From NCBI GenBank assembly GCA_946631935.1, contig CAMPAP010000058.1, forward strand, positions 1 through 19,488: 19,488 nucleotides of DNA. The letters run 5' to 3'. Of the stretch, positions 14,115 through 19,488 are shown piece by piece (position 1 is the first letter of the stretch; every line of letters starts with the position of its first letter). Below the pieces are notes generated by a model, which saw nothing but the letters and a program-made list of their open reading frames with translations, ran no database searches and was not told the origin of the DNA. Origin of the DNA: an uncultured Lachnospiraceae bacterium. Its GTDB lineage: Bacteria > Bacillota > Clostridia > Lachnospirales > Lachnospiraceae. The position numbers and the translations under genes are program-made.

Positions 14115-15113
14115 ATGGTCATAAACATATATTACGGAGGAAGGGGTTCGGTTGACGATCCTACGATTCCCGTCATAAAGAGAATGAAAAAGGTTTTGGA
14201 AGAGCTCCGTGTGGAGACAAATCTTTATAACCTTTACGAGTATAAAAATACGATCCCGACTTTGTCCAGGACTGTTAAGGAAGCCGACGGAATCGTGCTT
14301 GCTTCCACTGTTGAATGGTTCGGAATGGGCGGATATATGCTCCAGTTTCTTGATGCGTGCTGGCAGTTCGTTGACAAGGCGAAGATAAGCGAGATCTATA
14401 TGATGCCTGTGGCCATGGCCAAGACCTATGGGGAAAGACAGGTCCTTGCGGATCTTTCGAATGCATGGGAAACCCTTGGAGGAAGAGTTTTGACAGGGCT
14501 TTCCGGTTATGTGGAAAACCATCTTGACCTTGATCTTAACGAAGAGTATATCTCCATTATCGAAACCCAGGCAGAAAAGCTTTATCGCGGGATCAATCAG
14601 AAGCAAAAGACATTTCCCTCCAGCAAAAATGCACTTACCGAAAGGATCGGTGCTCCGGATCCGCTTCATCTGTCGGAAGCAGAAGCTGAGCAGCTTTCGG
14701 AATATGTGTCCGACGAAGAATATGTCCGCACTCAGAAGGAAGATATCAAAGAGCTTGCGGGATTGTTCCAAAATAAGCTTCAGAGCGAAGATGAAAGCAG
14801 TGAGGAGGAGTACATCAGCGAGATCAAAAGGGCATTTAAACCCTCCCCTGATGTTTCCGGCACTTTTGTCATAAAGATAGAAGAAAAGAAAAATGAACTT
14901 GTCATAAAAATATCCGGACCCATCATAAATGTTGTTTACGAAAAGTCCGATTCAGGCGACGTGAACATGGTGATGAAGAGAGCGATAATGGAGGATATAG
15001 TTGCCGGAAGGATGACATTCCAAAGGGCATTTATGTCAGGCGCAACAACCAGTATGAAGGGGGATTTTTCCCTTCTCGGAGGCCTTGACAAGGTTCTTGT
15101 TTTTTCACACTGA
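14115..15113 (+). CDS. Two-domain protein: flavodoxin-like N terminus and SCP2-like C terminus
   Basis: The 332-aa protein is cytoplasmic. Residues 1-170 follow the flavodoxin/NADPH-dependent FMN reductase fold: strand INIYYGG, a helix with VIKRMKKVLEEL, strand ADGIVLASTVEWFGMGGYM (55-73) and IYMMPVAMAKTYGERQ. The usual P-loop for FMN phosphate (SxTGxT or GSxR) is not obvious: GGRGSVDDPT occupies that place. A charged linker (about 170-240) leads to a C-terminal region with KISGPIINVVYE and MTFQRAFMSGATTSMKGDFS (about 300-319), the SCP2 sterol-carrier pattern. The substrate is unknown. AAGGAG (14104-14109) lies 5 nt before the ATG. SCP2-like is the safer half of the call. Confidence 0.72.
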   Translation: MVINIYYGGRGSVDDPTIPVIKRMKKVLEELRVETNLYNLYEYKNTIPTLSRTVKEADGIVLASTVEWFGMGGYMLQFLDACWQFVDKAKISEIYMMPVAMAKTYGERQVLADLSNAWETLGGRVLTGLSGYVENHLDLDLNEEYISIIETQAEKLYRGINQKQKTFPSSKNALTERIGAPDPLHLSEAEAEQLSEYVSDEEYVRTQKEDIKELAGLFQNKLQSEDESSEEEYISEIKRAFKPSPDVSGTFVIKIEEKKNELVIKISGPIINVVYEKSDSGDVNMVMKRAIMEDIVAGRMTFQRAFMSGATTSMKGDFSLLGGLDKVLVFSH

Positions 15114-15131
15114 ACTTAAGGAGAAATGATG

Positions 15132-15533
15132 ATGGAAGATTGTATTTTCTGCAAACTTGCTAACGGAGAATTTCCGACCAACTCGATCTATGAAGACGAT
15201 CTTTTTAATGTGATCCTGGATGTGGGGCCTGCCACCAAAGGCCATGCCCTTATCCTTCCCAAGGAGCATGCGGAGAATCTTTTTGATCTTCCGGAAGAAA
15301 CGGCTTCTGCCGCAATGATACTTGCGAAGAAACTGGGAAAACGCATTGTGGACAGACTTGGGGCTGACGGCCTCAACGTGGTCCAGAATAACGGAGAAGC
15401 CGCAGGCCAGACCGTAAAACATTTCCATCTTCATCTGATACCAAGATATAAAAATGACGGGCAGAATATTTTGTGGGATCCCACATCTCCGTCTCCCGAA
15501 GAATTAAAAGAGATAAAGGACAAACTTGTCTGA
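15132..15533 (+). CDS. HIT-family nucleotide hydrolase/transferase (HINT-like)
   Basis: The 133-aa product is a histidine-triad protein that acts on nucleoside phosphoramidates or dinucleotides. The catalytic triad H97-F-H99-L-H101 (HFHLHLIP) is intact, and GHALILPKEHAENL (37-50) and NNGEAAGQTVKHFH are family-typical. Cys4 and Cys7 (DCIFC) form half of the zinc site seen in many HIT proteins. Three consecutive ATGs occur at 15126, 15129 and 15132. AAGGAG at 15118-15123 gives 8 nt spacing to the third, which also yields the usual MEDCIFC start, so that one is preferred. Confidence 0.93.
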   Translation: MEDCIFCKLANGEFPTNSIYEDDLFNVILDVGPATKGHALILPKEHAENLFDLPEETASAAMILAKKLGKRIVDRLGADGLNVVQNNGEAAGQTVKHFHLHLIPRYKNDGQNILWDPTSPSPEELKEIKDKLV

Positions 15534-15543
15534 TACAGGAAAA

Positions 15544-16386
15544 ATGAGAGAAATCAGTTCAGAGATCATAACAGGAAACATCGCCGAAATGTGCATCGAG
15601 GCCAATCACTATCTGACTCCCGACATGAAGGATGCGCTTGAGAGGGCAGGGGAAAAAGAAGTCTCGCCTGTCGGAAAAAAGATACTGTCCCAGCTTAAGG
15701 AAAACCTTAAGATTGCAGGGGATGATACTATCCCAATCTGTCAGGATACGGGAATGGCAGTTGTTTTTGTAAGCGTGGGTCAGGATGTTCATATTACCGG
15801 AGGCTCACTTTCCGATGCCATCAATGAAGGCGTGCGCAAAGGGTATACGGAAGGGTATCTTCGAAAATCGGTGGTTTCAGACCCCCTTGAAAGAGTAAAT
15901 ACCGGGGACAATACCCCTGCTGTCATCCACTATGATATCGTTCCGGGAGACAGGATAAAGATCACAATAGCCCCTAAGGGGTTTGGAAGCGAGAACATGA
16001 GCAGGATCTTTATGCTAAAACCCGCAGAGGGAATAGAAGGCGTAAAGAATGCGGTTCTTACGGCAGTAAATGATGCAGGCCCCAATGCATGCCCTCCCAT
16101 GGTAGTAGGAGTCGGCATAGGGGGAACCTTTGAAAAAGCGGCTCAGCTTTCGAAGGAGGCGCTGTTAAGGCCTGCCGGTTCACACTCTGATCTTCCCCAC
16201 ATAAAAGAACTTGAGGATGAACTCCTTGAGAGGATAAACAAACTGGGTATAGGTCCCGGAGGACTTGGCGGAAGGGTGACGGCGCTTGCAGTCAATGTTC
16301 TTACCTATCCTACCCATATAGCTGGGCTTCCGGTGGCGGTCAATATCTGTTGCCATGTCAACAGACACTGCATCAGAGAGATATAG
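15544..16386 (+). CDS. Fumarate hydratase class I, alpha subunit ([4Fe-4S])
   Basis: The product is the N-terminal half of the two-subunit iron-sulfur fumarase, which interconverts fumarate and malate. The three cluster cysteines are visible: C66 in PICQDTGM, C183 in NACPPMVVGVGIGG and one of C269/C270 in NICCHVNRHC. Other conserved blocks are SDPLERVNTGDNTPAVIH and GPGGLGGRVTALAV. From ATG 15544 the length is 280 aa, normal for the family. TTG 15526 would add six residues and overlap the HIT gene by 8 nt; both have weak upstream AGGA-type sites. An L(+)-tartrate dehydratase alpha subunit is the main alternative, as sequence alone does not fully separate them. Confidence 0.9.
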   Translation: MREISSEIITGNIAEMCIEANHYLTPDMKDALERAGEKEVSPVGKKILSQLKENLKIAGDDTIPICQDTGMAVVFVSVGQDVHITGGSLSDAINEGVRKGYTEGYLRKSVVSDPLERVNTGDNTPAVIHYDIVPGDRIKITIAPKGFGSENMSRIFMLKPAEGIEGVKNAVLTAVNDAGPNACPPMVVGVGIGGTFEKAAQLSKEALLRPAGSHSDLPHIKELEDELLERINKLGIGPGGLGGRVTALAVNVLTYPTHIAGLPVAVNICCHVNRHCIREI

Positions 16387-16395
16387 GAGTCATTT

Positions 16396-16947
16396 ATGGA
16401 CAGAAAAATAAGCATGCCTCTTTCAAAAGAGGATGCCCTCGCACTTGATTACGGTGATTACGTAACCTTAAGCGGAGTGATCTATACGGCAAGAGATGCC
16501 GCACACAAAAGGATGTACGAGGCGCTGAATGAAAACAAGCCTCTTCCCGTGGATATAAAGGGGCAGACGATCTATTACATGGGACCCTCTCCTGCAAGAG
16601 AAGGCAGACCCATAGGTTCTGCGGGTCCCACGACGGCTTCAAGGATGGATAAGTATGCTCCGCAGCTTTTGGACCTGGGACTTGCCGGAATGATAGGAAA
16701 GGGAAAGAGGACCAAAGAGGTAAAGGATGCCATAGTGCGTAACGGAGCGGTTTATTTTGCCGCTGTAGGCGGTGCCGGAGCGCTTCTCAGTAAATGCATC
16801 ATAAAGTCTGAAGTGGTCGCTTACGACGATCTTGGAACCGAGGCGATACGGAGGCTGGAAGTCAGGGATTTTCCCGTGATAGTTGTAATAGATTCCAAAG
16901 GGCGGGATCTTTATGAGGAGTCACAGAAAAAATACAGAGAAGAGTAA
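16396..16947 (+). CDS. Fumarate hydratase class I, beta subunit
   Basis: The 183-aa product is the partner of the preceding alpha subunit. Family motifs are GDYVTLSGVIYTARDAAHKR (15-34), YYMGPSPAREGRPIGSAGPT (about 60-79), TTASRMDKYAPQLL and LAGMIGKGKRTKEV, and the late AVGGAGAL. AGGAG (16385-16389) overlaps the alpha-subunit stop and lies 6 nt before the ATG, so the two subunits are made from one message. The same substrate ambiguity (fumarate or tartrate) applies; the housekeeping context favours fumarate. Confidence 0.93.
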   Translation: MDRKISMPLSKEDALALDYGDYVTLSGVIYTARDAAHKRMYEALNENKPLPVDIKGQTIYYMGPSPAREGRPIGSAGPTTASRMDKYAPQLLDLGLAGMIGKGKRTKEVKDAIVRNGAVYFAAVGGAGALLSKCIIKSEVVAYDDLGTEAIRRLEVRDFPVIVVIDSKGRDLYEESQKKYREE

Positions 16948-16971
16948 TACGAAATAGGACAGGAGAAAGCA

Positions 16972-17937
16972 GTGAAAAAAGGAGTCAATTTTAAGAACTT
17001 AAAAAAAGTGATGACGATCATAGTCGTTGTCATTATAGCCGGGATCCTTTTCTGGGGATCTTTCTATTCGATCAGAGAAGAAGAGCAGGCTGTTGTATGT
17101 ACATTCGGGTCACCCCAGGCAGTGACCACGCCCGGCCTGCATTTTAAGATACCCCTGATACAGACGGTAAAAAAAGTATCCACCACCATTAACGGATTCA
17201 GTATCGGATACAACTCGACAGGGGACGGAGACGAGGCGCTTATGATCACCTCGGATTATAATTTCCTCCATGTGGATTTTTATGCCGAGTACAGAGTGAC
17301 AGATCCGGTCAAAGCCCTGTATGCATCAGAGGATCCTGTTGAGATACTTAAAAATATCGCACAGAACTGTATCAGGACGACCATCGGTTCTTATACCGTA
17401 GACAGCGTTCTTACTACCGGAAAGAATGAGATACAGTCAAACATCAAGCAGATGATCATTGACAAGCTTGAAGTCTACGATATAGGAATACAGCTTGTTA
17501 ATATCACCATACAGGATGCGGAGCCTCCGACCGATGAAGTAAGCATGGCGTTTAAGGAAGTTGAAACGGCTAAGCAGGGAAAAGAAACTTCCGTAAACAA
17601 CGCTAACAAATACAGAAACGAAGAGATCCCCGCAGCCGAGGCTGAAGCTGACAGGATAATACAGGCTGCCGAGGCTCAGAAGCAGGAGAGGATCAACGAA
17701 GCGAACGGACAGGTTGCCAGATTCAACTCTTTGTATGAAGAATATGTCAACTATCCCGAGGTCACGAAACAGAGAATGTTCTATGAGACTATGGAGGATG
17801 TTCTTCCGGGTCTTAAGGTAGTGATCCAAAGCTCTGACGGAGAAGTAAACACAATGCTTCCCCTTGACAGCTTCTTCGGAAATATGACAGTTAACCAGAC
17901 AGCACCCGCAAGTGACGATAATACAGAGGATAAATAA
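16972..17937 (+). CDS. hflK: HflK, SPFH/band-7 membrane protein
   Basis: The 321-aa product forms the membrane HflKC cage that, in studied bacteria, surrounds and modulates the FtsH protease. It has one N-terminal TM (about 12-31, VMTIIVVVIIAGILFWGSFY), the SPFH domain (about 33-215: EEEQAVVCTFGSPQ, TPGLHFKIPLIQTV, VDFYAEYRVTDP) and a charged coiled-coil region with IPAAEAEADRIIQAAEAQKQ (about 213-232) typical of HflK. The GTG start is supported by AGGAGA (16961-16966) 5 nt upstream. The tail is short and acidic. No ftsH lies in the window. Confidence 0.93.
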   Translation: MKKGVNFKNLKKVMTIIVVVIIAGILFWGSFYSIREEEQAVVCTFGSPQAVTTPGLHFKIPLIQTVKKVSTTINGFSIGYNSTGDGDEALMITSDYNFLHVDFYAEYRVTDPVKALYASEDPVEILKNIAQNCIRTTIGSYTVDSVLTTGKNEIQSNIKQMIIDKLEVYDIGIQLVNITIQDAEPPTDEVSMAFKEVETAKQGKETSVNNANKYRNEEIPAAEAEADRIIQAAEAQKQERINEANGQVARFNSLYEEYVNYPEVTKQRMFYETMEDVLPGLKVVIQSSDGEVNTMLPLDSFFGNMTVNQTAPASDDNTEDK

Positions 17938-17938
17938 A

Positions 17939-18964
17939 ATGGCAGCTTTTGAAAGTTTTGATTCTAACGGTAATCCCAGGAATAAAAAAGAAAAAAGAGA
18001 AAAGTCGGGAAGCAAAGCCTGGATCTTCTGGATCCTTGTGATCTTTGCACTGATCATCGTGAATGCATGTACGGTTGTTACATACGGAAACCAGTACAAG
18101 CTTGTAAGACAGTTCGGAAAGGTTGATCGCATAATAACAAATCCGGGCATCTCGTTTAAAGTTCCTTTTATCGAGACTGTGGATGTTGTGCCCAAGGAAA
18201 TACTTTTGTATGACCTTCCCGCATCCGATGTAATAACGTCCGATAAAAAGACTATGATCGTTGACAGCTATGTGTTATGGAAGGTTACAGATCCTTTGAA
18301 GTTCGCACAGACACTGAGCGGATCCGTAATGAATGCGGAAAACAGGATAGATACCATTGTCTATAACGCTACCAAAAATACTATTTCCAATATGACTCAG
18401 GATGCAGTCATCTTAAGTCGTGACGGCAAGATGACAATAACCGTAGAGCCCGAAGAATCAGATGTTGTATCAAGAGATATGACTGTTGAAAATGAAACAG
18501 AAGTAGTGGACATCACATCCCTTACGGAAGAGATCATGTCCCAGATTGGCGGAATAGAGTCACAGTACGGAATACAGATACTTACGGTTGATGTGAAAAA
18601 GCTCGATCTTCCTGATGACAACAAACTTGCGGTCTATACAAGAATGATCTCCGAACGTGAAAACATTGCAGCGCAGTATGAAGCTGAAGGACAGGCACAG
18701 GCACAGATCATCATGAATACAACGGATAAAGAGGTCTCTATTACAAAGTCCAACGCTGAAGCGCGCGCAGAGGCCATTATCGCAGAAGGTGAAGCGGAAT
18801 ATATGAGAATACTTTCCGATGCATATTCGGATGCGGGCAAGGCTGATTTCTATTCATATGTAAGGGCTCTGGATGCGCTTAAACTCAGCATGAACAATTC
18901 TGACAACACCATCATTCTTTCCGAGGATTCGCCCATAGCCGGTATATTCTACGGAAGGTATTGA
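17939..18964 (+). CDS. hflC: HflC, SPFH/band-7 membrane protein
   Basis: The 341-aa partner of HflK has a polar, lysine-rich cytoplasmic N terminus, one TM at about 27-46 (AWIFWILVIFALIIVNACTV) and the SPFH domain (QYKLVRQFGKVDRIITNPGI, SFKVPFIETVDVVPKEI, SYVLWKVTDPLKF). An acidic insertion lies at about 155-195, where HflC proteins commonly vary. The conserved end of the domain follows (VDVKKLDLPDDNKLAVYTRM, then ERENIAAQYEAEGQ) and the C-terminal block DFYSYVRALDALK. ATG 17939, one nt after the hflK stop, is preferred because AGAGGA lies 8 nt upstream. No clear terminator follows the stop. Confidence 0.94.
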   Translation: MAAFESFDSNGNPRNKKEKREKSGSKAWIFWILVIFALIIVNACTVVTYGNQYKLVRQFGKVDRIITNPGISFKVPFIETVDVVPKEILLYDLPASDVITSDKKTMIVDSYVLWKVTDPLKFAQTLSGSVMNAENRIDTIVYNATKNTISNMTQDAVILSRDGKMTITVEPEESDVVSRDMTVENETEVVDITSLTEEIMSQIGGIESQYGIQILTVDVKKLDLPDDNKLAVYTRMISERENIAAQYEAEGQAQAQIIMNTTDKEVSITKSNAEARAEAIIAEGEAEYMRILSDAYSDAGKADFYSYVRALDALKLSMNNSDNTIILSEDSPIAGIFYGRY

Positions 18965-18990
18965 TAATGGTTTATTGATTTAAGGTTTAT

Positions 18991-19065
18991 TGCGCATCAA
19001 ATAAAATATTTGTTGACATTGGTCATCTATGTATATAAAATAACTAATGCGTCTTTTGATGCGCA
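18991..19065 (+). repeat. 11-bp inverted repeat bracketing the tRNA-Ser promoter
   Basis: TGCGCATCAAA (18991-19001) and its exact reverse complement TTTGATGCGCA (19055-19065) flank a 53-nt interval containing the promoter. The right arm includes the 8-nt palindrome ATGCGCAT (19059-19066). It could be a pair of operator sites or a hairpin in hflC read-through RNA; sequence alone does not decide. Confidence 0.7.
19013..19041 (+). promoter_or_regulatory. Promoter of tRNA-Ser(GCU)
   Basis: A perfect -35 box TTGACA (19013-19018), a 17-nt spacer and TAAAAT (19036-19041) form a strong sigma-A promoter. Predicted transcription start is about 19048, some 70 nt before the mature tRNA. The precursor leader contains a hairpin TACCGATA/TATTGGTA (19077-19084 with 19093-19100, one G-U pair). 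Confidence 0.82.
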
Positions 19066-19117
19066 TGAATATGTGATACCGATACATATTGATATTGGTA
19101 GAGGCATTCGGACCTAA

Positions 19118-19205
19118 GGAGAAGTACTCAAGTGGCCGAAGAGGCGCCCCTGCTAAGGGTGTAGGTCGGGCAACCGGCGCGAGGGTTCAAATCCCTCCTT
19201 CTCCG
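19118..19205 (+). tRNA. tRNA-Ser, anticodon GCU
   Basis: The 88-nt cloverleaf is complete. The acceptor stem is GGAGAAG (19118-19124) with CTTCTCC (19198-19204) and discriminator G19205. The D arm is CTC-AAGTGGCCGAA-GAG. The anticodon stem CGCCC/GGGTG carries the loop CTGCTAA with anticodon GCT at 19152-19154, reading AGC and AGU. A long variable arm, as in class II tRNAs, is present. The T arm is GAGGG-TTCAAAT-CCCTC (19181-19197). The 3' CCA is not encoded. Confidence 0.97.
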
Positions 19206-19227
19206 TTCTTTTCAAACGTCTCGTACG

Positions 19228-19264
19228 GAAAAGAATTCTCTGATCTTGTTGAGGATTCTTTTTT
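19228..19264 (+). terminator. Intrinsic terminator after tRNA-Ser
   Basis: The stem AAGAATTCTC (19231-19240) pairs with GAGGATTCTT (19251-19260, one G-U pair) around a 10-nt loop and is extended by A-U pairs into the T-run 19259-19264. It is AT-rich but well placed, 25 nt after the tRNA. Confidence 0.75.
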
Positions 19265-19357
19265 CTATCTCAGAGATTGAAAAGATATATTAGGAAACAG
19301 GACAATATATTGTGGTTATAAAGCCAGAGAAATCCAAGGTTTTGTTGCCAAAAAAAA

Positions 19358-19411
19358 TTGCAAAAATTTTTAAAAAAAGTTGTTGACTTTGAAATTGCCC
19401 TGTGATATCTT
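19358..19411 (+). promoter_or_regulatory. Strong UP-element-type promoter, probably of an rRNA operon
   Basis: TTGACT (19383-19388), a 17-nt spacer and TATCTT (19406-19411) form the core. Immediately upstream are phased A and T tracts (19350-19379) of the kind that make up UP elements at rRNA promoters. The rest of 19265-19357 shows no gene. Confidence 0.72.
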
Positions 19412-19414
19412 AAT

Positions 19415-19488
19415 AAAGCTGTCGCCTTGAGAGCGACGAAAGTTCCTTGATAATTCAATACTAATGCATCCCTGAAACAATTCCTAAA
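19415..19488 (+). other. Probable rRNA operon leader, running off the window
   Basis: Downstream of the promoter lie a small hairpin GTCGC/GCGAC (19421-19425 with 19433-19437) and the stretch TTCCTTGATAATTCAATA (19442-19459). The latter resembles the TTTGAAAACTGAATA-like text that commonly precedes 16S rRNA genes in Clostridia. No mature 16S sequence is reached, and no reading frame of interest is present. The assignment is inferred from promoter type and leader look. Confidence 0.45.

Noticed and set aside
14010..14771. Minus-strand open frame of 253 codons
   Set aside because: Antisense to the SCP2-type gene and its neighbour; composition rich in Phe/His/Leu in a shadow-like way and no family motif.
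17437..18195. Minus-strand open frame of 252 codons across hflK/hflC
   Set aside because: It lies antisense to two clear family genes, has no ribosome-binding site or recognisable motif, and reflects the codon pattern of the opposite strand.
18969..18992. Direct repeat GGTTTATTG twice after hflC
   Set aside because: Nine bases, AT-rich and only two copies; likely chance.
19089..19280. Open frame of 63 codons over the tRNA region
   Set aside because: It runs through the tRNA-Ser gene and its terminator; coding is implausible.
1..19488. CRISPR arrays, insertion sequences, phage genes or toxin-antitoxin pairs
   Set aside because: No regularly spaced direct repeats, transposase or integrase motifs, or small paired toxin-like genes were seen; the window reads as core chromosome.

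Overview
The window reads as chromosomal DNA of a motile member of the Lachnospiraceae (Clostridia), close to Butyrivibrio/Pseudobutyrivibrio. The evidence is moderate G+C, Gram-positive ribosome-binding sites (AGGAGG type) with frequent GTG/TTG starts, a tRNA gene without an encoded CCA, a Lachnospiraceae-style flagellin and a compact Tad (type IVb pilus) locus with no outer-membrane parts. The genus is an inference; the family-level call is fairly secure. All convincing genes lie on the + strand.

Region 1 (1-3280), flagellar filament: a 5'-truncated gene of unknown function, possibly FliK-like at its C terminus, is translationally coupled (ATGA overlap) to a flagellin gene. A FliS-type export chaperone follows, and the unit closes with a strong intrinsic terminator.

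Region 2 (3281-13361), Tad/Flp pilus operon: a near-consensus sigma-A promoter precedes a structured leader of about 160 nt. Then come a prepilin peptidase, a TadZ-like protein with a degenerate Walker A, the TadA/CpaF ATPase, TadB, a TadC carrying an extra Ig-like extracytoplasmic domain, a 58-residue Flp pilin, a DUF5702-like membrane-anchored protein, a TadE-like pseudopilin with two predicted zinc-binding repeats, a second prepilin peptidase, a second TadE-like pseudopilin and an FHA-domain protein. An intrinsic terminator ends the unit. Many junctions overlap by 1 or 4 nt, so translation is probably coupled. The exception is a roughly 200-bp gap before the first TadE-like gene, which holds a very long RNA-type hairpin. 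The two peptidases can be matched to the three G|xxxVE prepilin-type substrates (one Flp, two TadE-like).

Region 3 (13362-18964), housekeeping genes read in one direction: an unrecognised 218-aa protein, a flavodoxin-like/SCP2-like two-domain protein, a HIT hydrolase, both subunits of a class I [4Fe-4S] fumarate hydratase, and the membrane pair HflK/HflC.

Region 4 (18965-19488), stable RNA: a consensus promoter flanked by an 11-bp inverted repeat drives tRNA-Ser(GCU), followed by a terminator. At the right edge an A-tract-rich, UP-element-like promoter with a short hairpin leader resembles an rRNA operon promoter, so a 16S rRNA gene probably begins just outside the window.
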